DNA of 64,000 nt, taken from positions 1 to 64,000 of the forward strand of contig JAZKBN010000028.1 of NCBI GenBank assembly GCA_040388605.1. The letters run 5' to 3'. The notes beneath the pieces are model-generated. The model worked only from the letters and a program-made list of their open reading frames with translations, was not told the DNA's origin and did no database searches. The DNA comes from JAZKBN01 sp040388605. GTDB taxonomy: Bacteria; Bacteroidota; Bacteroidia; Cytophagales; Flexibacteraceae. Below are positions 8,265 through 16,725 of the stretch, piece after piece. The position numbers were made by a program, and so were the translations under genes. The stretch's first letter is position 1; each line of letters opens with the position of its first letter.

Positions 8265-10358
8265 ATGAACCCGGCTCCTTCTACGAAAAATACCAGGCTT
8301 TTTAATTTTATAAAGAGGCCACTTATTGCAATATTTTTTACCGCGTTACTTCCGGTATTGCTGATTTCCTGCGAAGGGATATCAATAATGCGAAATGACA
8401 GTAACTCTCTTTCTGACACTATAAAGGTCAGGGCACATCGCCTGCGCGATTCAGGATTGTTTTTGCCTGCCATTCGCTATACAGACTCTGCTTACAGGCA
8501 TTTTCAGAACCCTTCGCATTCTGACTTATATAAGAAATATAATTTCCTGTTCAATACCAATTTATACTACACCCTTAACATTGATGCAGCCATCCTGTAT
8601 GCCGACAGCATGCGAAAATCTGCCGAAGCCGAGCCTGAAGGCAAGGTTAAAGCCGATGATTTAATAATGGCTTACCTGCAAAGCGGCGATGTTTTATTAA
8701 AAGCCGGCAGGTACAGGGAAGGCTACAGGTATTTTGTAAAAGGTAAGCTTGAAGCAGAAAAAAGAGAAGATAAGCACCTGATGGATGAGTACTACCACAG
8801 GCTTGCAATGGCCAATTATTGGCAGGGCGAATATGCCCGCTCTAACAAGTATTTTAAGGAAGAAATAAAAGCGCTCACAACCCAAAGGCACCGCGACACT
8901 TTCGACAGGTTTTGCAGGCTGCAGGAAGCCTACGACAATGTTGGAATTACTTACCAGGCCCAGGACAAAAAAGACAGCGCCTATATTTTCTTTAAATTCA
9001 CGCTTGCTTTCCTTGATAAATGTGAACCCGATTTCCCTGATAAAAAGGGCTTTTTTGGTGTGGCAAGATCAGTGGTTTATGGTAACCTAAGCGAAACTTA
9101 CAGGGAAATGGACAGCCTTAACCAAGCCACCTTTACCCTAAAAGAAAGCCTTAGGCTCATTGGCTCCGACGGACCTAAAACAGTATCTGATTACGTGAAT
9201 ATAATTGGGTTGGCAGAGTTATGTGCCCGTGAATGTAAATTCAATACCGCCGATTCGTTACTGAATTCCTGCAAAGATGCCATTTACAGCCTGAAGCATA
9301 ACCAGGCTAAAGGAGAATGGCTGAATGTAAAATGGATGATTCTCGACCTGAAGAAAGACACAGGTCATGCTTATACAACACTTACAGAGTTAAACAGGGT
9401 AGATGAAAACAGGCGCAAATACCGCAGCCACATGTCTTCGCAGGATATAACCAGGGAAATTGAAAACCTTGAGCGTGAGCAGGAGCTGGAAGTGCTTAAA
9501 CGTGAAGATATAAGAAAGAACTACCTCTTGGGAATCACCTGCATTGCATCTGCAATGGCCTTGTTCATTATTTGGCTTATCAGAAAGAACCTGAACCAAA
9601 GTAAGAGCAATGAAAAAAGGCTGGGCGATATGAATGAGCAAATTCAATCAAGAAACGATTATTTGCAGGTTGCGCTACATTCACTGGAACAAAGCCAGGC
9701 AGACAATACACGGCTCATGAAAATTGTGGCCCACGACCTGCGAAGCCCTATTGGAGGCGTTAAAAGCGCTGCCGAAATATTACTTGATGAACCGGGCCGA
9801 AGCGAAGATGATATTGAAATGCTGCAGGTAATTAAAGATTCAGCTGCCAATTCGCTGGCATTAATAACCGGCCTCTTACAACCACAGGCTACTAATGAAG
9901 ACCTGCATAAAACTGAAATCAGGCTTGATTCGGTTCTGCATTATTGTATAGATATTCTCAGGTTTAAAGCTGCAGAAAAAGACCAGCAGCTTAATATGGC
10001 CCTGTTGCCGATTACAATTACGGCCGACAGGGAAAAACTTTGGCGCGTTTTCACCAACCTGATTACAAATGCCATTAAATTCAGCCCTCGCGGGGCAGAG
10101 CTTCAGGTAAAAATGATTGTAGACCCTGATAAGGTTAGCGTTTTAGTTACCGATAACGGCATTGGAATACCTGATAATATGCTCGAGCGTATTTTTGAAG
10201 GCTTTGAAGACGCACGCAGAACCGGTACCTCAGGCGAAGAAACCTATGGTTTAGGTCTGGCAATTTGTAAGCAAATTGTTAGTGCCCACGGCGGAAAAAT
10301 TTGGGTAAAAAGTGAAGTCGGTAAAGGCACCACTTTCCATGTTGACTTACCGCTTTAA
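8265..10358 (+). CDS. TPR-containing lipoprotein-like sensor histidine kinase (array copy 2)
   Basis: This is the second paralogue, 697 residues from the ATG at 8265. A longer frame opens at 8121 but would overlap the previous gene by 82 bp; starting at 8265 gives the signal segment with lipobox LLISC and a length matching the neighbours (687 and 700). Layout: TPR-like periplasmic region to about residue 420, a transmembrane helix (LLGITCIASAMALFIIWLI), coiled coil, the HisKA box VAHDLRSP with His490, then an HATPase domain with NLITNAIKFS, DNGIGIP and YGLGLAI. All catalytic features are intact. Spacing from copy 1 suggests a shared transcript. No cognate regulator is visible in the window. 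Confidence 0.9.
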   Translation: MNPAPSTKNTRLFNFIKRPLIAIFFTALLPVLLISCEGISIMRNDSNSLSDTIKVRAHRLRDSGLFLPAIRYTDSAYRHFQNPSHSDLYKKYNFLFNTNLYYTLNIDAAILYADSMRKSAEAEPEGKVKADDLIMAYLQSGDVLLKAGRYREGYRYFVKGKLEAEKREDKHLMDEYYHRLAMANYWQGEYARSNKYFKEEIKALTTQRHRDTFDRFCRLQEAYDNVGITYQAQDKKDSAYIFFKFTLAFLDKCEPDFPDKKGFFGVARSVVYGNLSETYREMDSLNQATFTLKESLRLIGSDGPKTVSDYVNIIGLAELCARECKFNTADSLLNSCKDAIYSLKHNQAKGEWLNVKWMILDLKKDTGHAYTTLTELNRVDENRRKYRSHMSSQDITREIENLEREQELEVLKREDIRKNYLLGITCIASAMALFIIWLIRKNLNQSKSNEKRLGDMNEQIQSRNDYLQVALHSLEQSQADNTRLMKIVAHDLRSPIGGVKSAAEILLDEPGRSEDDIEMLQVIKDSAANSLALITGLLQPQATNEDLHKTEIRLDSVLHYCIDILRFKAAEKDQQLNMALLPITITADREKLWRVFTNLITNAIKFSPRGAELQVKMIVDPDKVSVLVTDNGIGIPDNMLERIFEGFEDARRTGTSGEETYGLGLAICKQIVSAHGGKIWVKSEVGKGTTFHVDLPL

Positions 10359-10534
10359 TGCATGCACTAACATTGCTTCCCTGTTTTTCAGCTTTTTCTA
10401 AAACCGACAGGCCGGGAATTTAATTTGACAATTTGCCTGCCTGCGACAATCCTAAAAACAGTAACAGGAACAGCCATAGTATTTTAACACTTGGCATTCA
10501 AATATTTATATGCAATAATTTCATAAAAACACCA

Positions 10535-10542
10535 TATTTTTG
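10535..10542 (+). promoter_or_regulatory. Candidate -7 element TATTTTTG for kinase copy 3
   Basis: An exact TAnnTTTG match lies in the 257-bp gap before copy 3, implying a leader near 68 nt. No TTG is found at the -33 spacing, so support is partial. The rest of 10359-10615 shows no gene. Confidence 0.4.
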
Positions 10543-10615
10543 CAGCTGGAAAACGCTTGATTAATGCCATGGTATTTGATTTTCAAATACTGTTCTGCTC
10601 AATGCAGGAAACCAA

Positions 10616-12718
10616 ATGACCGCCCCATTTCTGAAAATTTATAATAGCAGATTTAGTTATGCTTCACTTGCAATTCACGGCGGTTTGTGTGTTGCATACT
10701 GTTTTTCCTTTTTCATAATCCTTTTTTACTCTTCCTGTTCCAATAAAAAAAGGCAGGACCACCCGCTTGAGATTGAAAAGCTTAAAGAGCATGCCATTCG
10801 TTTTGGCGGTAAAGACCCGATACGCGTTTCTGCTGTTTTTGATTCCGGGTTTAGGTTTATTCCTGAACCGGGGCCGGGCGATGAATATGCCAAAATCAAG
10901 TTCCGTATTTACAACGCAGGCCTGTTACGCACATCTGAACAAAAAGCAGGGCTGATTGACAGCCTTGTGGAATCAGTTGATCCGTCGGTTTATGGTGAAG
11001 AATATGTGCCGAAGCACATGCTTGCCTTGTTGCTTAAAGGCGATAACCAGCTGAACCAAAAAAAATTCAAGCATGCTTATACCAATTTTTATCGTGCCCG
11101 TGAAGAGGCCCTGAAATACAATATAGATACTTTGGTAAGCGAGTACTACAGCAGATTGGCATCTGTATGCTACCAACAAGGCGAATTCAGGCAGGCAGGC
11201 GTTTATGAAAGGCTAAGTGTTCACTCCGATACTGTTGGTAAAAAGCCGCTTGCATACAATCATTTTATGGGCGCCCAAAGTAATATGAATAACCTGGGCA
11301 TGACCTATATAAGAATGGATATGCCCGACAGCGCCATTATTATCTTTAATGAAACCATCAGATTTACAGACAGAAACGAGCATTTTTACCCGGAACATAA
11401 AAGGGAAATTAAGGGCCTGAGGGCTTTGCTTATAGGCAACTCCGGCACGGCATACCTGAAGCTTTCAAAATGGTACGAGGCAGAGAAAATGATCCGCACC
11501 GAAATTGAAATGGACAGCCCCGGCGGACCCACCCATATTGGCAGCTTCAACTCATTTTTTGGTCTTGGCGATATCTATATTGCAACACACAGGCTGGCAA
11601 AGGCTAAAAAAGTGCTTGAAATTTGTGCCGATTCTCTTAAAAACCATAATACCAAGCAAGGCCGCCTGGGTTGGCTGAAGCTGAAACGTAAATATTGCGA
11701 TGCTATTGGCGATACCGCCGGCGCTTACAAGGCATTATCGGGCTTTACTGCTATAAAAGATACCCTCGACAGGCAAAACAGGACCGATGCTGCCGAAAGC
11801 ATTAGCCTGCAAATTAAAAACATAGAAAGGGAGTACCTGCTTGATGCCGAAACAAAATCAGGAAGGCTTAAATCTAAATGGCTTATTGGTATTGGGGCGC
11901 TTACCATGGTGGCATTTGCTTTTGTATCGCTGACCAGGATTTACCTTATCAGGAGCCGTAAAAATGTAGAGGAGCTTAAATTGCTCAACCAATCTGTTAC
12001 AGAGAAAAATGAACACATGCAAAAAGCTGTTTCCTCGCTTGAACAAAGCCAGGCAGATAATGCAAGGGTTATGAAAGTGGTGGCCCATGATCTCAGGAGC
12101 CCCATAGGGGGAATTCAAACCGCAGCGGAAATTGTGCTTGAAGACCCTGCGCTATCAGAAGAAAACCGCGAATTTCTTGAACTGATAAAATCTGCCACAA
12201 CAAATTCATTAGAGCTTATTACGGAGCTGCTTCATACCAATATCAGGCTGGAGGACTTTAAAAGAGAAGAAATTGAGATGTCGGGCTTATTGCGGTATTG
12301 CGTAGAGATGCTGCGGTTTAAGGCTGAAAAGAAAAATCAGCAACTGCACCTTGTTACAGATAATTCAGTTGTATTTGCCGATCGTGAAAAGCTTTGGCGG
12401 GTGTTCAGCAACCTGGTTACAAATGCAATTAAATTCAGCCCAAGAGGTGCTCCCATTAATATAAGTTTACGCAGCCAGGGTGATTGGGTAGTTGTTTTGG
12501 TTGAAGACAAAGGGATAGGCATACCTGAAAAATTGCGGGAAGGTATTTTTGATATGTTTACAGAATCGAGAAGACCGGGAACCGCCGGGGAGCAAACATT
12601 CGGGCTTGGGCTGGCCATTTCAAAAGAAATTACCGAGGCACACGGCGGCAAAATTTGGTTTGAAAGCAATACAGGCAGCGGCACCTCATTTTTTGTTAAG
12701 CTGCCCCTAAGCAACTAA
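10616..12718 (+). CDS. TPR-containing lipoprotein-like sensor histidine kinase (array copy 3)
   Basis: The third paralogue is 700 residues long. A long N-terminal hydrophobic stretch ends in a lipobox-like FYSSC (about residue 41). TPR-like helices follow, for example MNNLGMTYIRMDMPDSAIIIF and YNFYRAREEA-type pairs. A transmembrane segment lies near residues 423-442, then a coiled coil (LLNQSVTEKNEHMQKAVSSL). The H box VAHDLRSP holds His491. The HATPase shows NLVTNAIKFS, DKGIGIP and FGLGLAI. Sequence similarity to copies 1 and 2 is clear over the whole length, strongest in LEQSQADN plus the H box. It is apparently active, with the cognate response regulator unknown. The N-terminal region before the lipobox is longer than in copies 1 and 2. 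Confidence 0.9.
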   Translation: MTAPFLKIYNSRFSYASLAIHGGLCVAYCFSFFIILFYSSCSNKKRQDHPLEIEKLKEHAIRFGGKDPIRVSAVFDSGFRFIPEPGPGDEYAKIKFRIYNAGLLRTSEQKAGLIDSLVESVDPSVYGEEYVPKHMLALLLKGDNQLNQKKFKHAYTNFYRAREEALKYNIDTLVSEYYSRLASVCYQQGEFRQAGVYERLSVHSDTVGKKPLAYNHFMGAQSNMNNLGMTYIRMDMPDSAIIIFNETIRFTDRNEHFYPEHKREIKGLRALLIGNSGTAYLKLSKWYEAEKMIRTEIEMDSPGGPTHIGSFNSFFGLGDIYIATHRLAKAKKVLEICADSLKNHNTKQGRLGWLKLKRKYCDAIGDTAGAYKALSGFTAIKDTLDRQNRTDAAESISLQIKNIEREYLLDAETKSGRLKSKWLIGIGALTMVAFAFVSLTRIYLIRSRKNVEELKLLNQSVTEKNEHMQKAVSSLEQSQADNARVMKVVAHDLRSPIGGIQTAAEIVLEDPALSEENREFLELIKSATTNSLELITELLHTNIRLEDFKREEIEMSGLLRYCVEMLRFKAEKKNQQLHLVTDNSVVFADREKLWRVFSNLVTNAIKFSPRGAPINISLRSQGDWVVVLVEDKGIGIPEKLREGIFDMFTESRRPGTAGEQTFGLGLAISKEITEAHGGKIWFESNTGSGTSFFVKLPLSN

Positions 12719-13013
12719 AAAACCCGATTTTCTGTAGGTTTTAGATAAGAGCCTTACATCAGGTTAATGCCGTTTCATCTGTCTGTTTGATTTTTTTGTT
12801 CTTTATACATGTTTCCGGTAATTATTTTCATTATCTGAATACTGTTCCTTCTTCAGATTCAATCGCCCAAAAGGGACTTTTTTTAGACGAAAAACACTAT
12901 TTCCAAATTCAGTTACATTTCATGATAAGATTTGTGCAAAAACAGGCACATAAAAACGAGAACGTATTTTGCGTATAAATATTACACAATTTTTTCTTTA
13001 CAAATTCATCTAT

Positions 13014-13021
13014 TACCTTTG
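13014..13021 (+). promoter_or_regulatory. Candidate -7 element TACCTTTG for kinase copy 4
   Basis: An exact TAnnTTTG match sits 54 nt before the ATG at 13076. No convincing TTG lies at -33. It is within the 357-bp AT-rich gap (12719-13075) after copy 3, which otherwise contains only a 63-codon frame that I regard as chance. Confidence 0.4.
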
Positions 13022-13075
13022 TCATAAGTAATTCATACTAAATAATATTTATTAAATACCATTTTTAAAACCGTT

Positions 13076-14191
13076 ATGACCCCTGCTTCCGCACAGAACA
13101 ATAATACTAAAGACCTGTATTCCGACGCTATGAAAATATTGCTTCGCAAAAAGAGCAGTAATAACGCCGGGCATTCCACAGGAATTTTATTTGCACTTAT
13201 ATTGGCAGCTATAACCTGTTTTGCCGCCGTTGAGGGGAACGAAATAGACGCTATAGCTGAAATTGTTTATGCTGATGCGGCTGCTACTGCCCTGCCTGTC
13301 GGCCCTGCCGAACATGGACATAAAGCGATAACCAGCGCCGGTGTAAGCCTGCACAGCCTGCCCGATTATTTTAACCTGCCGAACGGACTAACGTTTTTAA
13401 TTCCGTTATTCCAGGCCTGCGCAATACTCCTGTTTATACAGTTCCGCAAAAAACAACATATAGGGGGTACAGACGATTCCCTGGCCTGGGATAACCAGGT
13501 AAAAATTGCTGCTTATGTGCTGGAACAAAGCAGGACAGAAAATAAACGCTTAACAGCAATTGTAAACAGTGAAAACAGGAAACCACTTTCTAATTTGACC
13601 GAAACCCTGCATACACTAATTATAAAGAAATCAGGCAAGGCAAATGAAGCCGGTCACACTGCCCGCGTTTCCGGAACAGGTGCAGAAGCAGCGGAGTTTA
13701 AGAATGAGATTGCTCAGTTAAATGATGTGGAACCTGCATACCGATTCGTATTAACAGAAATAAATGAAGTTTTGCAAAACTCCGCCGACCTAACAAGGCA
13801 AACCGCTACTGAGGCTGGCATTTTCATAAATGTTTGCGCCGACCACTGCAAAGCCGAAATTGATGCGGGTCAAATTACAAAAGTACTATGCAAGATAATA
13901 AACAATGCCGTTAAACACAGCCCGGCAAATTCAGCCATATTCTTAAGAACAATTTGCCTGTCCAATAAAGTGCTTATAATAATTCGTGACCAAGGGGTTG
14001 GGTTTGACAATAAGCAACGCTTTACGTTGAGCAATATATTATCGGGCAGCAACTCAGCATCGCAAGGTCATAAAAATTCAGGATTGGGCATGTGCTCACA
14101 AATAATACAGCAGCATGGCGGCAGAATTTGGTTCGATAGTGAAGCAGGAAAAGGGGCTTCCTTTTTCGTAGAGCTGCCTGTTAAACCCTGA
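13076..14191 (+). CDS. Degenerate histidine kinase paralogue lacking the phosphoacceptor His and TPR sensor
   Basis: This 371-residue protein aligns with the C-terminal half of the three upstream kinases. It keeps the lead-in LEQSRTENKR (others LEQ[SA]QADN[AK]R), but the H box reads IVNSENRKP instead of [IV]VAHDLRSP, so the phosphoacceptor His is Ser165. The ATP site survives: N box IINNAVKHS (Asn277), G1 DQGVGF, G2 SGLGM, and a conserved end GGRIWFDSEAGKGASFF. The whole TPR region is gone; the N-terminus has two hydrophobic stretches (about residues 36-51 and 103-123). Translation could also begin at Met19 (13130). It may bind ATP without autophosphorylating on His, as a regulator or dimer partner, or be a decaying duplicate. 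The open frame is intact. Confidence 0.8.
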   Translation: MTPASAQNNNTKDLYSDAMKILLRKKSSNNAGHSTGILFALILAAITCFAAVEGNEIDAIAEIVYADAAATALPVGPAEHGHKAITSAGVSLHSLPDYFNLPNGLTFLIPLFQACAILLFIQFRKKQHIGGTDDSLAWDNQVKIAAYVLEQSRTENKRLTAIVNSENRKPLSNLTETLHTLIIKKSGKANEAGHTARVSGTGAEAAEFKNEIAQLNDVEPAYRFVLTEINEVLQNSADLTRQTATEAGIFINVCADHCKAEIDAGQITKVLCKIINNAVKHSPANSAIFLRTICLSNKVLIIIRDQGVGFDNKQRFTLSNILSGSNSASQGHKNSGLGMCSQIIQQHGGRIWFDSEAGKGASFFVELPVKP

Positions 14192-14310
14192 AATTCCTGA
14201 AAACATCGGCCGAACCGCTAAACATAAAAACAAACTCTTTGCAATCTAAGTTTGCCGGTAAAAGTCGGTTGCCGGCGAAATACGCTTACCTAACAAATCT
14301 TATTGCATTA

Positions 14311-14348
14311 AAAAAACCTGCGGAAGATGTTTCCGCAGGCTTTTTTTT
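14311..14348. terminator. Terminator between kinase array and prolyl oligopeptidase
   Basis: A 9-bp GC-rich stem (CCTGCGGAA / TTCCGCAGG, 5-nt loop) has six A on its left and eight T on its right, so it can terminate the plus-strand kinase array and the convergent minus-strand peptidase gene. Confidence 0.9.
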
Positions 14349-14373
14349 ACAGCTGTATAAACCCTTAGTCAGG

Positions 14374-16497
14374 TTATTCTTTAACAGTTATGCCCATGTT
14401 GTAAAACATAAAGGCCCATACATCTGCTTTTTCATCAATAACTTTTGCTAAAGATTTTCCGGCGCCATGCCCTGCCTTGGTATCTATACGAATAAGCACA
14501 GGATTTGGCCCTTTATGTTTTTCCTGCAGGGTGGCTATAAATTTAAAGCTGTGAGCAGGTACTACCCTGTCGTCGTGATCAGCGGTTGTAACCATGGTAG
14601 CGGGGTAATTAACGCCCTCTTTCAGATTATGTAAAGGGCTGTATTTAACCAGGTTTTGGAACCCCGAGGCTGAATCGCTGCTGCCGTATTCAACAGCCCA
14701 ACCCCAACCAACAGTAAATTTGTGGTAACGCAGCATATCAAGAACACCCACGGCCGGAAATGCAACTTTAAACAAGTCAGGACGTTGGGTAAGGCAGGCC
14801 CCAACCAGCAGGCCTCCGTTAGAGCCGCCCGAAACAGCCAACCTGTCTTTGCTTGTGTATTTCTCTTTTACCAGGTATTCAGCCCCTGCAATAAAATCAT
14901 CGAATACGTTTTGCTTATTGCCCAACATGCCGGCTTTATGCCATTTTTCACCGTACTCTCCGCCGCCGCGCAGGTTGGCTAAGGCATAAATGCCGCCATT
15001 ATTAAGCAACTCAAGATTAAATGCAGAAAACGCAGGCGTCAGGTTTATATTAAAGCCACCATAGCCATAAAGCAAGGTTGGGTTATTGCCGTTCAGCTCA
15101 AGTCCCTTTTTGTAAACAAGGAACATGGGTACCTTGGTTCCGTCTTTAGAGGGATAGAATACCTGCTTCGTTTCGTAATCATCGGGGTTAAAGGCAATAT
15201 TGCTTTTAAAGAAAACGGTGCTTTCGCCTGATGCAATATCATATTTGAATACTGATGGCGGGTAGGTAAAACCTGTAAAAGTGAAGAACACATCCTTATC
15301 ACCTTTTTCACCGCCGAAGCCTGATGCCGTGCCCAGGCTCGGCAAGGCAATTTCCTTCATATTCTTACCATCTAAGCCGCTTTGGTAAATGCGCGATGTA
15401 ACATCTTTCAGGTAACCGGCAAAGAGGTGTCCGCCGGCCGATGTTACCGCTTCAAGCAGCTCTTCTTTTTCAGGAATAACGTATTCGGGCTTGCTCTCAT
15501 TAAAGCCGGTATATGGCGTTTTTAAAAGGCAATAGTTGGGTGCTTTGTTATTAGTGAAAACCAGCAGATCGTCGCCAATATTGTCAACTACCGTATAATT
15601 GTACTTAAAACCCGGGAAAAGGGTGCGGAAGCTTTTTTCATTTTTAGCCAGGTTACGCACCAAAAGCTCGGTACCATCTGTACCTTCAGATGCATAAATG
15701 AACAAAAAGCGTTCATCGTCTGAAACATCGGCACCATGGTAACGCAAGGGGTGCGTACGATCTTCGTAAACCAACTCATCCTTTTCCTGTGCTTCGCCAA
15801 GCTTATGGAAATATACGCGGTGAAACTCGTTACGGCTGCTGAATTCGGTACCTTTCACAGGCTTGGGATATGCGCTGTAATAGAAACCGTTTCCGCGCCA
15901 GGCAGCGCCGCTGAACTTAACCCATTCAAGCTTATCGGGCAAGGGCATGGCAGTGGCAATGTCGTAAACAGTTATTTCCTGCCAATCTGAGCCTGACTTG
16001 CCGGTAACTACGGCCACATACTTTTTATCGTGGCTGAAGCCGCCAAGGTTAACAGATACAGTACCGTCGGCGCTTATTTTATTGGGGTCAATAAATACTT
16101 TAGGCTCGCCGCTATTGCCCTTTTGATAATAAATTACCGGCTGGTTTTGAAGGCCGTTATTCTTAGTGAAGAAAAGGTATTCACCGGCCCGCTGCGGTGT
16201 GCCGTAGCGGGAATAGTCTACCAACTTGGTAAGGTGCTTCTTAATAGCATCGCGGAAGGGTATTTTTTCGAGGTAGCTGAACGTTACCTTGTTTTCCTCT
16301 TCAACCCATGCCTTGGTTTTTGCCGAGGTATCTTCCTCAAGCCAGCGATATGGGTCGGCTATTTGTGTACCGAAATAATCATCGGTTTGTGTGCCTTTTT
16401 CAGTTTTAGGATATGTCAAAGCTTCTTGGGTTTGTTCTTGTTTGCGCGCACAGGCAAAAGCCAACAAAGCTAAGGCAGAAATGTACAGTAATTTCAT
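14374..16497 (-). CDS. Prolyl oligopeptidase family (S9A) lipoprotein
   Basis: From the ATG at 16497 this is a 707-residue peptidase with a lipoprotein signal (MKLLYISALALLAFAC), so it is an envelope lipoprotein; starting 11 codons earlier would spoil the signal. The N-terminal part, from PKTEKGTQTDDYFGTQIADPYRWLEE, is the S9A beta-propeller. The C-terminal alpha/beta hydrolase has the nucleophile elbow SGGSNGG (Ser559), Asp in DHDDRVVPAHS, and His in KAGHGAG (His677), so the triad is complete. It should cleave short peptides after proline in the periplasm. The family usually has about 700 residues. The upstream minus-strand gene ends at 16726 with its own terminator, so this is likely a single-gene unit. 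Confidence 0.95.
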   Translation of the reverse strand: MKLLYISALALLAFACARKQEQTQEALTYPKTEKGTQTDDYFGTQIADPYRWLEEDTSAKTKAWVEEENKVTFSYLEKIPFRDAIKKHLTKLVDYSRYGTPQRAGEYLFFTKNNGLQNQPVIYYQKGNSGEPKVFIDPNKISADGTVSVNLGGFSHDKKYVAVVTGKSGSDWQEITVYDIATAMPLPDKLEWVKFSGAAWRGNGFYYSAYPKPVKGTEFSSRNEFHRVYFHKLGEAQEKDELVYEDRTHPLRYHGADVSDDERFLFIYASEGTDGTELLVRNLAKNEKSFRTLFPGFKYNYTVVDNIGDDLLVFTNNKAPNYCLLKTPYTGFNESKPEYVIPEKEELLEAVTSAGGHLFAGYLKDVTSRIYQSGLDGKNMKEIALPSLGTASGFGGEKGDKDVFFTFTGFTYPPSVFKYDIASGESTVFFKSNIAFNPDDYETKQVFYPSKDGTKVPMFLVYKKGLELNGNNPTLLYGYGGFNINLTPAFSAFNLELLNNGGIYALANLRGGGEYGEKWHKAGMLGNKQNVFDDFIAGAEYLVKEKYTSKDRLAVSGGSNGGLLVGACLTQRPDLFKVAFPAVGVLDMLRYHKFTVGWGWAVEYGSSDSASGFQNLVKYSPLHNLKEGVNYPATMVTTADHDDRVVPAHSFKFIATLQEKHKGPNPVLIRIDTKAGHGAGKSLAKVIDEKADVWAFMFYNMGITVKE

Positions 16498-16649
16498 GCT
16501 TACCGGGTTTAAATGAGTGTTCGCACGCAAGGTAAAAAGGAAAAAAGGAGATTTAATTATGAAGGCCTATAAATGTTACAGGCGGTAATTTTTTGCAAAA
16601 TACAGGGGTAAACCTGTACCCTCTAAAAGTGGCGTCAGCGTAATAATGC

Positions 16650-16690
16650 AAAAATCCCCGGCAGCCGCTTTATGCATTTACCGGGGATTT
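16650..16690 (-). terminator. Terminator after OmpA/PD40 gene
   Basis: A 10-bp inverted repeat (AAATCCCCGG at 16652-16661, CCGGGGATTT at 16681-16690) is followed on the minus strand by a short T tract. It lies 36 nt past the stop codon of the OmpA-type gene. Confidence 0.8.
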
Positions 16691-16725
16691 AAGAACAAAG
16701 CAAACAAAAAGCCTTTCAGCAAAAA

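Noticed and set aside
12787..12978. 63-codon frame between kinase copies 3 and 4
   Set aside because: TTG start, low-complexity composition, no recognisable domain, in an AT-rich promoter region.
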